A stretch of 64,000 nucleotides of DNA from Colwellia sp. (lineage in GTDB: Bacteria > Pseudomonadota > Gammaproteobacteria > Enterobacterales > Alteromonadaceae). A program made the translations under genes and the position numbers. The DNA is taken from NCBI GenBank assembly GCA_002733765.1, contig NVWU01000008.1, forward strand, positions 1 through 64,000, in the 5' to 3' direction. Below the pieces are notes generated by a model, which made no database searches, had not been told where the DNA came from, and saw only the letters and a program-made list of their open reading frames with translations. Shown piece after piece: positions 27,125 through 36,080 of this stretch (positions within the stretch are counted from its first letter, which is position 1; every line of letters begins with the position of its first letter).

Positions 27125-28012
27125 TTATTGAGGTAAAGGGCATTTATATCCTTGCCCGTGAACAGTTTCGATAAGTACTTGACGTTTTTTTTCAGGATCT
27201 AACTTACGTCGTAATACCATGATATGTTGCTCAAGTGCACGACTATTAGGTAAGAACTCGCGTCCCCAACCTGCAGAATACAACTGATCTTTAGACAGCA
27301 CTTCACTCGGATGTAGTGCCATAAAAGTGAGTAATTTAATATCTCGGCTTGTTAACGATATAGTTAATGAATCTCGAATGCCTATTTGTTGTTTAGGCTT
27401 TACGATTAAGTCACCTAGCGTAAAAAATTCAGCATCAACAACTGCTGGCTTGGTATGGGATCGCCTTTGATAAAATATAAACAATGAACAGAAAATAATG
27501 AACAACAAGAAAACAAATAAAATAGAGTACTTGCTTGAAAAGGTAGGTATTACTAAAACAGCATTCAATAATTCTTTATGCTTAACTCCCAGCTGTGCAG
27601 ACAATTCAATCACATCAATGATTAGGCAGCTTGACGCTATATCTTTACGACAATAATGAAAAATTAAAGCGCTCGCATCACGCTGCTCCCATTTAACCGG
27701 ATTAGCCGTCGCTAACAGTAGGTCAAATCGCAATATATCACGTAAAATCAAATCATCATTCACATGAGATAGTTCACCTTTTATTGGAAAAAGTATATTA
27801 CCTTCTTTATCCCAAAGCACCGCAGCTTTAACAATAGCAGAGCCCGCCAGCTTAAAACGAATAGCGTTTGTATCACCTGTCGCTATGTTACTCCGCAAGT
27901 CGGTTGAAATTTCATCCAGTAAATATTCTGCAGAAATACGGGGTTCATTGGCTAAAGAAAAAAAACTAATAACAAATAAACACGCGCTACTCCATCTAAG
28001 TAAAATATTCAT
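27125..28012 (-). CDS. Membrane-anchored winged-helix regulator with N-terminal periplasmic sensor
   Basis: A 295-residue protein. Residues 1-21 are a signal-like segment (LLRWSSACLFVISFFSLANE), about 22-160 a periplasmic region with a possible disulfide (YCRKDIASSC), about 163-183 a membrane helix (YSILFVFLLFIIFCSLFIFY), and about 197-295 an OmpR/PhoB-type winged helix (LTSRDIKLLTFMALHPSEVL, EQHIMVLRRKLDPEKK, ETVHGQGYKC). This is the reverse orientation of ToxR/CadC, whose DNA-binding domain is N-terminal. It probably controls the downstream membrane genes. Confidence 0.82.
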   Translation of the reverse strand: MNILLRWSSACLFVISFFSLANEPRISAEYLLDEISTDLRSNIATGDTNAIRFKLAGSAIVKAAVLWDKEGNILFPIKGELSHVNDDLILRDILRFDLLLATANPVKWEQRDASALIFHYCRKDIASSCLIIDVIELSAQLGVKHKELLNAVLVIPTFSSKYSILFVFLLFIIFCSLFIFYQRRSHTKPAVVDAEFFTLGDLIVKPKQQIGIRDSLTISLTSRDIKLLTFMALHPSEVLSKDQLYSAGWGREFLPNSRALEQHIMVLRRKLDPEKKRQVLIETVHGQGYKCPLPQ

Positions 28013-28138
28013 AACACCGGTAATACCAAACTTTTTTTAAACACAACTACCCCATTTAAATGCCACAATTTAGCCATAAGGTTAATAAAATAACATTTAA
28101 TACAAGGGGTGAAAATAGTTTGTTAGTACCATATAACT

Positions 28139-28193
28139 AAGCCAACATAACCGGATAATTAACTGACGTTAGCTTATCCTATTATATTGGCTT
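28139..28193. repeat. Long imperfect hairpin downstream of pfaD
   Basis: Arms AAGCCAA-ATAA-GGATAA and TTATCC-TTAT-TTGGCTT pair with small bulges around a 17-nt loop. It lies 35 bases past the pfaD stop. There is no strong T-run, so it may be an mRNA end-protecting structure or a weak terminator rather than a classical one. Confidence 0.5.
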
Positions 28194-28227
28194 AAATAAT
28201 TCCGCTTTACTAAATCCTAGCGAATTT

Positions 28228-29826
28228 TTAATCAGACGTTCGGTAGCTCGCTAGCTCAGTAGATAAACTAACGCCTTGCAATTTAAGCTGGTTAACACGT
28301 TGTAAATACGCGGCACCTTTTAGCATATGCAAGGCAACATCCACCGCACCACGACGGGTATAATCTTCTAAATAACTGCCTTTTACCCAGCTATTAAAAG
28401 CACCTAAACTTGGACCTGCCCAAATTTGATAATCCATTTCACGGCCTTTTTCGCCAGTGTTAGACCAACGAGAGCTTAAGCCTAAATACCAACGAAAAAT
28501 TAAAGCCATTTTACGTTTAGGGCTTGATTGCGCGCGAGCTAACATGTCTGGATCGCGCTCTTGGAAAAAGGCTTCAGTACCGGCCCAAACCTCATCTAAG
28601 TTTGAACGGAAAATTTGTTTCTCAATTTTTAAACGCTCAGCCGCAGGGATAGCTTCAATCGAATCATAAGTAACATATAACTCGTATAGCTTTTTCGCTC
28701 GCATAGCAAACATTGAACCACGTTTTACCACTTGTAATTTAACGCCCATTTCAAACATATCTGCGGCAGGTGCCATGGTGACATCCGCCATTTCAACATT
28801 TGCCAATAACTTACGCGTATATTCAGAAGCGCCCGCTTCAACACAAGCTTGGTTCACCGAGCCAAGTACAATGTATGCTGCGCCCATATTAAAAGCCGCC
28901 AATGCGGCATCAGGCGTACCAATACCACCACCAGCGCCTACGCGAAGTACAGGAGAGAAATTATATTGCGCTTGCACTTCATCACGAAGGGCAATAATCG
29001 TTGGCAATAAGGTTAAAAATGGGCGGTTATCCGTATGACCACCCGAATCTGCTTCAGCAGTAATGTCATCCGCCATTGGCACAAGCTTTGACAATTCAGC
29101 TTGCTCTGGCGTGATCTTACCTTGGGCCAGTAACTTATCAATGAACTTTTGTGGCGCAGGCTCCATAAAACGGCGACCCACTTCAGTACGAGATACTTTA
29201 GCAATCACCTTGTTACCAATGTGAACACTGCCGTCAGCATTTTTTGAAAGACCCGCAACACGATACCAAACAATATGTTCGGTTAAGCCTAAATAAGCCG
29301 ACGCTTCAACCGTTTTAACGCCCAGTTTAATAAAACGTTCCACCGCGCCACGCTCTAACGCTTCTTCAGCAGGCGCATGAATTAAATTGACCGCATAAGG
29401 GCCATTTGGTAGTTCGGCTTGAATGCGGCGAATAGCATCTTCAACCGCATCAGGCACTAAACCTGCTGCGCCAAATGAACATAAAAATCCCGCTTTGCCT
29501 AAGGCAACAACTAACTCCACTGAAGCAATACCATTGGCCATAGCGCCACCATGATAAGCGTATTTAACCCCATGCTGTTTTTTATAAGCCTCATCACCTA
29601 AATCTTCAGGATTAAGCTTTTGAGCAAAGGCTAATACGTCACTAGCGCCTGAGGTCGAGGTAGCATTTGCTACACCATAGTCATTAGCTGATTTTGCTAA
29701 ATAGATAGGTTTGGTTAAATCCATTAAGGCAGACTTTATTTCAACATTGTTAGTTTTAACGCCTTTCGCATCAACTTTCCATGCCCAGTCGATGGCATTA
29801 TTATTGGTAAAACTTAAATTCGACAT
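28228..29826 (-). CDS. pfaD: PUFA synthase subunit PfaD (enoyl reductase)
   Basis: A 532-residue FMN-dependent protein of the nitronate monooxygenase/FabK-like group, the trans-acting enoyl reductase of the polyunsaturated fatty acid synthase. Motifs: YHGGAMANGIASVELVVALG, GPYAVNLIHAP, PVLRVGAGGGIGTPDAALAA (flavin phosphate site), YIVLGSVNQACVEAG, and the C-terminal WFRWYLGLSSRWSNTGEKG-like block (IFRWYLGLSSRWSNTGEKG here) typical of PfaD. I took ATG 29826 (AGGAAG upstream); the open frame extends 25 codons more. A 242-base gap containing a hairpin repeat separates it from pfaC. Confidence 0.95.
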   Translation of the reverse strand: MSNLSFTNNNAIDWAWKVDAKGVKTNNVEIKSALMDLTKPIYLAKSANDYGVANATSTSGASDVLAFAQKLNPEDLGDEAYKKQHGVKYAYHGGAMANGIASVELVVALGKAGFLCSFGAAGLVPDAVEDAIRRIQAELPNGPYAVNLIHAPAEEALERGAVERFIKLGVKTVEASAYLGLTEHIVWYRVAGLSKNADGSVHIGNKVIAKVSRTEVGRRFMEPAPQKFIDKLLAQGKITPEQAELSKLVPMADDITAEADSGGHTDNRPFLTLLPTIIALRDEVQAQYNFSPVLRVGAGGGIGTPDAALAAFNMGAAYIVLGSVNQACVEAGASEYTRKLLANVEMADVTMAPAADMFEMGVKLQVVKRGSMFAMRAKKLYELYVTYDSIEAIPAAERLKIEKQIFRSNLDEVWAGTEAFFQERDPDMLARAQSSPKRKMALIFRWYLGLSSRWSNTGEKGREMDYQIWAGPSLGAFNSWVKGSYLEDYTRRGAVDVALHMLKGAAYLQRVNQLKLQGVSLSTELASYRTSD

Positions 29827-29971
29827 GTTTGCTTCCTGTTTGTTCTTGTTCGGTATTGGCATAAGCATTGTTGGGTAAAAAAGTAAAACATATAAATCCA
29901 ACAGCTTTTACTTTTCTTAACTTTGTTATTCTGAAAGGGAATCACCTGCTAATAGTTAAGCTCGAAGTCAG

Positions 29972-30045
29972 TTGGTACTGTAGCAAAGAAAAAACACGGA
30001 ATTGGTGCCTACCAATGAGTATTTCTGATGCTGCTACAGTGCCAA
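29972..30045. repeat. Hairpin-forming intergenic repeat, copy 2, between pfaC and pfaD
   Basis: Outer arms TTGGTACTGTAGCA (29972-29985) and TGCTACAGTGCCAA (30032-30045) pair at 13 of 14 positions plus a G-T pair; an inner hairpin ATTGGT/ACCAAT is at 30001-30016. The middle resembles the repeat at 5811-5894. It lies immediately downstream of the pfaC stop and could act as a transcript stabiliser or partial terminator that lowers pfaD relative to pfaC. Confidence 0.6.
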
Positions 30046-30068
30046 ATGGCAATGAGATTAGCTATTAG

Positions 30069-33000
30069 TTATGCTTCAATGATAGAAAGCACAATATCTT
30101 TCACTTCATATATGCGCAGGCCATCTTTCGATAAATTGGCATCACCCACTAAACGCACTTCGCCGTCTGCTCTAATGATATCGGTGATATGTACATCCAA
30201 TGACATTTGTTTATTCAATGGCGTAATTTGACCACGGTATTTCCATTTAACTAACGTTGCTGGCGCAATAAATCTTGGGTTAGTGAATCCTTTACCTAAA
30301 TCTTTATTAAGCGCGTAGGTTTGCATTAATTCGATAATGGCTTCAACCCCTAATGAACCAGGCATTACTGGATCTTGATGGAAGTGATAACGGAAGAACC
30401 AATCTGTTGCATCAATGGTGCGTTCACCATGCACATAAGCAACACCCGCTTTACCGCCACCTTCAACAATAGAAACAGTATCAATAAAGTTCATTTGGCC
30501 ACCAGCAAGTTTATAATGCGGCTTATTGGTTGGTGCTTTATATAAAGCTAAATCTTGATTAGATAAATCAATTACTTCAATGTCAGATTTTGGGGTGTTG
30601 TTATCTTCAAACCACGAATAAGTGACTTTACCATTATCGATGCCTAACTGGTTAGTTAAGGCATCACTACCAAAGTAACCAAATACAGCCGTGCCTTTAT
30701 AGAATAAATCATGACTGTCTAGCGCTTGAGCTGCTTTGCTATTATCTTTGACATAAAGTTCAAAGGTGAAACTTTGAATGATCATGCCGCCAGCCATGGT
30801 GGTACTTAATAAGGCTGATTTATTAACAATGGTTTTACCACGTAAATCAACTTGTTTAATTAAATCACCACTGCCATCTAAGTTACGGAAGAATAAATCT
30901 TTTTCTGGGTAAACCAAGGTAGTACCCATATAACCTGAAATAAAGCCGTTTGGTTGTAGCGCTATTTCCATGATTAATGAATAAGGCATCCAGTTATTGA
31001 CACTGTTTTTAGTAAAATACCAAGCATCTTCTGGCACATAATATTCAGCAACACAGCTTGATGGTTTTTTCAAATCAAGACGTGTACCTTGTACTTCAAC
31101 TACCTGAGTAACTACTTGTAAGTCACCACATGGCGTGCGTGGCGGAATTCTGCCTTTATATACATCAAAGTCCGGGCCAAAACATTTAGAGATATTACCA
31201 GTAGCAAATTCAAACATATGCCACGGCGTAAATGGTGCTTGGTTAGGCACGCGATTTTGACCTGTTACCATAGGCGCTTCAAAATGCTGAATAGGCGTTA
31301 CACCCTTTTCTTTTGGCGCGTCAAAGTCAGACATGACTTTCATTAACGGGCGTTCAATATGTTTAAACGGGTTAATACCACGTTCGTCAAGTTCAGTAAC
31401 AGCTGCCGCACTTTCAACATCATTAACAGCCTGAGCACTGACCAATTGCACGTTATCAGGTAGGGTTACCGGATACTGAGAACTTTCATCTTGCTCGGTG
31501 ATCATCATCGCCAAGTTTTTAAAATCTACTACCACTTTGCCATCTAAAATAATATCAATATTAGCTTTTAGATAAGGGTACGGTTGCATGCCCATTTCCG
31601 TCACTTCCATACGATAAGTCAGGGTATTATGTTGCGGCTGAACTTGACCACGACAACGCACTGTTTGTGACTCACCCGGCATAGGTTGGAAGCGTGCATT
31701 GTTCATATTGGCGTGCATACCTAAAGACAACATAAAGAACATTGCCATTTGGCCACAACCTTCACTCATTAATGAGCCAGCCATCACTTCATCACCTTTA
31801 AAATGACAAGGGAAATACCAATGCTTCGGATCTAAATCTTTTTGGCCTTCAACTACACCTAGGCCCCAATGACCACCGCTAGCATCAACATTAATGATAC
31901 GTTCGATCATTAAGAATTTTTCTGAAGAAAACTTTAATGAGGGATTACGACCTTTTTGATCATAATCGCGTCCAAAACAGCCCGCTACATCACCATTGAC
32001 TAACTTCATCATGTCGTTGTAATCGTATTGATCACGTGGACGCGTTAACAATGCTGGGAATGTGCTTTTAACTGCATTGGCAAATTGTGCTTTGTCTTTA
32101 TCGTTATGAATAACACCTTTACCGTCTTTTAACTCCTCGTCAGTAAAGAAGCCTGCACAACCGTTACGCATAATTAAAACTTTTTTATCTCCGACATAAC
32201 AATCATAGTGGAAGAAGAATAATAATTGCTCACCATTTCTAGCGTATGAGTCGATATGAATTTCATAACGTAGCGTTTCGCCGCCAAAAGCCATTTCTTC
32301 TAAGAAGGTTAATTCACAATCAAGCAAACGATAAACACGCTCACCTTTCGCTTGAAAATCAATACCGATATAAGAAATTAACAATAAATCACATTGGCCT
32401 GACTCTACCGACACTGACCACGGAATTTGCCCATCAATTAAAAAGGGTGCATCTACCGGAATATCATACTCGGTGCACATGTATGATTTTTTATACTCGT
32501 TTACCGTGGCTTCAAGCTCAGTAACACGTGATACCAATAAATAATCCGTAGTCGGTAAACGTACTCGTCGTGAATAACTGTCGATAATCTTAAATTCATC
32601 ACCAAACACCTTGGCAATATCACCTTCGGCAAATTCAACTAAATCAGCAGTATCCCAAATAATGTTTTCTGGCTGATTGAACTGCTCTTTTAGTTGTAAT
32701 GGTGGATAATTATAACCATCAGGTCCTTTTATTTGGAAACCTGATTTGCTCGCCCAATGGTCATTAACCGCAGATACACTAGCGGTTGGTACGTTTGAGT
32801 TAACCACCGATAGTTCAGGGGCATAAGTAGCATTTATCGATTGAGTGTCAGCGGTATAAGCAGGTATGCCTGCGCTGACATTGGCTTGCATTTCTATCAG
32901 CTTCGATATTTGCTGTCCTGCTATTTGGCGCGTTGTTAAAAACGCTTGATGGGTAGCAGATTCTTGATAAATTTCTTTACTCGCCTGATGTTTAACATCA

Positions 33001-36000
33001 ACTTTATTTGCATTGGTCGCTTGAGAGATACTTTTCACTTGTGCTCCAGTAACGATTTTTGATCGTGCTTTGGCTTGAGTTATGCTCTGAGTTCGTTCTT
33101 GAACCTGCTCTTGAGCTTGTGCTTGAGCGTTTGTTTGAATAGGTTCTTGAGTAACTACCTTAGGAGTTAAATTACTCAAGTTAATGCCTTGTTTCACTTT
33201 TGCTAACGCTTTACCGATAAATGATTGCTTGATACTCACCATTTCAGCACTTTGGCCTTGAGTAATGATGGCATCAAAAATTGAATTACCACCTAAGAAA
33301 ATAGTTTTGATTAACTTAGGACGTTGTTTTCCTGTTGGCGCAGGTGCTGACTGATGGTTATGCTTGCTCGATGATAAAATTAAGTGAGCACAACTTTCAT
33401 CTTTGCCTAAACCGTTTATTGCAATAGAAGACTTTACTGTGGTGCGCTTATCTAAAATAAGCGCGGTTTTAACAATACTCGCAATACCCGAAGCATTAAA
33501 CATATGGCCAATATTACTTTTAACCGAGCTGATTGCTTTACCAGCATAGATTTTTGGTAAGGCTTGATTTTCGGCTAAGTTTTCACCACTAAAGCCACTG
33601 GCATGTGCTTCCACTTCACTAATCTCTGCGGCATTAATTCCGGCAAGTGCTAATGCTTTATTAGCCGCTTTGGTAATAGCACCGTTGTCACAGCCATTGG
33701 CAAAACTAATACTGTCAATGCTGGCATATATTTGCTGCTCATTTACTTTAGACTCTGGTTTAACCACAAAAGCTGCTGCGCCTTCACCGACAAGCCATTG
33801 GTCTTGGCTAAGCACATTACTTGTCGCTTTCCCCTCAACCGATACCTTGCCATAGTGTTGCCTAAGGGTAATATTTTCTACTGAGCCAGCTAAATCAACT
33901 GAGGCAATAATTACCGCATCAATATCTGAGGTTTGAAATAAATTTTCGGCTAGTTCAACACAACGATAAACAGAGTTTTCTTCTGCCGATAAGGTAATTG
34001 CTGGGCCAGAAAAATCCCATAAAGCGGAAATACGTGACGCCATAATATTACCAATAAAACTGGTATATTGATTAAGCTGAGCAGCGAAAGCAACACCGTC
34101 TTTAGCGATATTGGTTAAGGTTTCACGTTGTTCATCGCTTAAGGTCACGCCTTGTTGTAATAAGCTCTCTTCTATTTGAGTGCTTAAGTTTACTCGGCCA
34201 CGGTATTGATGAAGTTCTAACTCAATGCCCATCGCCACTAATACCGCAACATTACTACCTTCTTTCAGGCCAGCATCTTTCGCGGCATTATCAGCAACTT
34301 TCATCATCATTAGCTGTTGAGGTATTAAACAGTCTTGCTCGTTTGGTGGTACTTTAAAGCGTAAGAAATCAATATCAAATTCTTCAACATATCCTCCTTT
34401 AGGCGCTTTATTTAAGCTCAAGGCATTCATCACTTCATTATTTTTTTCAATGCCTTTCCAACGCTTAGTAGGCAACTCTCTAAAGGTATTGCCATTGCTT
34501 TCTATAAGCGTTTTAAAACTCGCTAAATCTTTCGCACCACCAAAGTGTGCATCCATGCCAATAATCGCAAGTGGTTCACGAGCTCTAGCCACTGCTTCTT
34601 TGCCACTTCGTGGAGTCAATGTTTGTGTGGGCTGCTGTAACACCAAATGAGCATTTGAACCACCAAAACCAAAAACGCTAACGCCTGCGGTTCTAGGTTT
34701 AAGACTATTTTTTTGCGGCCAATCAATAGTTTCCGTTGGCATTTGCGCGCCAGTTAAATAGCCATTTTTAGAATTAAGCGGTTCATTCAAATTAATGGTT
34801 GCTGGAATTTTAGCTTGATTGAGTGCCCAAATAGCTTTAGTCATACCCGGCATGCCTGCGGCGGTCAGCAAGTGGCCTAAGTTAGACTTTACTGAGCCAA
34901 GCAGTGGTTTATTGCCTTTTTCTCGAGGGAAACGACTAAAAAAAGTATCCATTGAAGCCAATTCAACGTTATCACCTTTGGGAGTACCAGTAGCATGGCA
35001 TTCAATGTAATCAACATCACGTGGGTCAACACCCGCATTATCATAAGCACGTTCGTAAACTAGCACTTGCCCTTTGGTATTTGGACTCAGTACAAACTCA
35101 CCTTTACCATCATTAGATAAGGCGCCACCTTTAATAATCGCGTGAATTTTATCGCCATCACGTACGGCATCACTATGGCGTTTAAGCACCATCATGCCTG
35201 CGCCTTCACCGGCAAATAAACCTTGCGAGTTTTTATCAAACGGGGCGTGAATATTATTAGCAGGATAGGCTTGGAAAATTGAAAAGCCCATATTAACAAA
35301 CATAGGATCAGCGCCAGAAACTGCGCCAGCTAACATCATGTCAGCTTTACCTGTATGCAAATAATCACAGGCCAATTTCACTGAATAACAACTTGATGCA
35401 CAAGCGGCATCAAGCGAAAAATGTGTACCACCAAGCCCCGCTGCTTTCGCCAGTAATGCCGCAGGGTAACCGGCAACTAAAGCATTATCTGCATGAATGT
35501 TTTTTTGCGATATTGCGGTGTCAGAAAAGTGACTTAATTGAAAATCTTTATTGAGTAATTGTTTTAATGCACCATCAACCACTTGGTGATAGAGCGGCAT
35601 AAATAAATGATTAGACGATTTAGTCGGAAACGATAAGTTACCTAAAATTACGCCACAATCGGCAAGCTTATCACTGCCCCAATAACCAGCATCAGTTAAT
35701 GCTTGTTGAGTAACATATAATGCCCACTGATTTAAATCATCTAACTGGTTTAAATACTCAGCTGTTAAGCCGTTGCCATTTTGAGCATCAGCGGCAACAA
35801 AAGCACTGGCATCAAAATCAAAATCTCGAATATAACCGCCATGTACACAATAAAACTTATCGGTATCACCTTTTTTACCGGTATATTTGTCAGGGTCAAC
35901 GCCCATTTGTTCTCTGGTTGCTTTGCTTCTACAATCTTGTTTTTTGAGCAACTGTTGCCAAAAATCTTCTGGCGCAGAAGATCCTGGGAACAAATTAGCA

Positions 36001-36026
36001 ATACCTACTACAGCAATATTTTCCAT
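30069..36026 (-). CDS. pfaC: PUFA synthase subunit PfaC (KS-CLF-DH-DH)
   Basis: A 1985-residue synthase subunit. Ketosynthase at about 1-460 with active Cys in DAACASSCYSVK and His in ECHATGTPKGD and SNLGHLLTAAG. Chain-length-factor-type second KS at about 490-900, where the Cys position reads SAEENSVYRC and the His motif VEAHASGFSGEN. A Gln/Ala/Thr-rich linker at about 950-1090. Two FabA-like hot-dog dehydratases with HFKGDEVMAGSL (about 1450) and HFHQDPVMPGSL (about 1890). These make the cis double bonds without oxygen. The start at 36026 follows GAGGAAA; the gap from pfaB is 54 bases. Confidence 0.96.
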   Translation of the reverse strand: MENIAVVGIANLFPGSSAPEDFWQQLLKKQDCRSKATREQMGVDPDKYTGKKGDTDKFYCVHGGYIRDFDFDASAFVAADAQNGNGLTAEYLNQLDDLNQWALYVTQQALTDAGYWGSDKLADCGVILGNLSFPTKSSNHLFMPLYHQVVDGALKQLLNKDFQLSHFSDTAISQKNIHADNALVAGYPAALLAKAAGLGGTHFSLDAACASSCYSVKLACDYLHTGKADMMLAGAVSGADPMFVNMGFSIFQAYPANNIHAPFDKNSQGLFAGEGAGMMVLKRHSDAVRDGDKIHAIIKGGALSNDGKGEFVLSPNTKGQVLVYERAYDNAGVDPRDVDYIECHATGTPKGDNVELASMDTFFSRFPREKGNKPLLGSVKSNLGHLLTAAGMPGMTKAIWALNQAKIPATINLNEPLNSKNGYLTGAQMPTETIDWPQKNSLKPRTAGVSVFGFGGSNAHLVLQQPTQTLTPRSGKEAVARAREPLAIIGMDAHFGGAKDLASFKTLIESNGNTFRELPTKRWKGIEKNNEVMNALSLNKAPKGGYVEEFDIDFLRFKVPPNEQDCLIPQQLMMMKVADNAAKDAGLKEGSNVAVLVAMGIELELHQYRGRVNLSTQIEESLLQQGVTLSDEQRETLTNIAKDGVAFAAQLNQYTSFIGNIMASRISALWDFSGPAITLSAEENSVYRCVELAENLFQTSDIDAVIIASVDLAGSVENITLRQHYGKVSVEGKATSNVLSQDQWLVGEGAAAFVVKPESKVNEQQIYASIDSISFANGCDNGAITKAANKALALAGINAAEISEVEAHASGFSGENLAENQALPKIYAGKAISSVKSNIGHMFNASGIASIVKTALILDKRTTVKSSIAINGLGKDESCAHLILSSSKHNHQSAPAPTGKQRPKLIKTIFLGGNSIFDAIITQGQSAEMVSIKQSFIGKALAKVKQGINLSNLTPKVVTQEPIQTNAQAQAQEQVQERTQSITQAKARSKIVTGAQVKSISQATNANKVDVKHQASKEIYQESATHQAFLTTRQIAGQQISKLIEMQANVSAGIPAYTADTQSINATYAPELSVVNSNVPTASVSAVNDHWASKSGFQIKGPDGYNYPPLQLKEQFNQPENIIWDTADLVEFAEGDIAKVFGDEFKIIDSYSRRVRLPTTDYLLVSRVTELEATVNEYKKSYMCTEYDIPVDAPFLIDGQIPWSVSVESGQCDLLLISYIGIDFQAKGERVYRLLDCELTFLEEMAFGGETLRYEIHIDSYARNGEQLLFFFHYDCYVGDKKVLIMRNGCAGFFTDEELKDGKGVIHNDKDKAQFANAVKSTFPALLTRPRDQYDYNDMMKLVNGDVAGCFGRDYDQKGRNPSLKFSSEKFLMIERIINVDASGGHWGLGVVEGQKDLDPKHWYFPCHFKGDEVMAGSLMSEGCGQMAMFFMLSLGMHANMNNARFQPMPGESQTVRCRGQVQPQHNTLTYRMEVTEMGMQPYPYLKANIDIILDGKVVVDFKNLAMMITEQDESSQYPVTLPDNVQLVSAQAVNDVESAAAVTELDERGINPFKHIERPLMKVMSDFDAPKEKGVTPIQHFEAPMVTGQNRVPNQAPFTPWHMFEFATGNISKCFGPDFDVYKGRIPPRTPCGDLQVVTQVVEVQGTRLDLKKPSSCVAEYYVPEDAWYFTKNSVNNWMPYSLIMEIALQPNGFISGYMGTTLVYPEKDLFFRNLDGSGDLIKQVDLRGKTIVNKSALLSTTMAGGMIIQSFTFELYVKDNSKAAQALDSHDLFYKGTAVFGYFGSDALTNQLGIDNGKVTYSWFEDNNTPKSDIEVIDLSNQDLALYKAPTNKPHYKLAGGQMNFIDTVSIVEGGGKAGVAYVHGERTIDATDWFFRYHFHQDPVMPGSLGVEAIIELMQTYALNKDLGKGFTNPRFIAPATLVKWKYRGQITPLNKQMSLDVHITDIIRADGEVRLVGDANLSKDGLRIYEVKDIVLSIIEA

Positions 36027-36080
36027 ACTTTCCTCGAAAAAATTCGTCATACCCGAAGTGTTTTAATCGGATATCTAATT

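Noticed and set aside
29868-30231. Plus-strand frames across the pfaC-pfaD gap
   Set aside because: They run through the hairpin repeat and the pfaC 3' end with no supporting signal.
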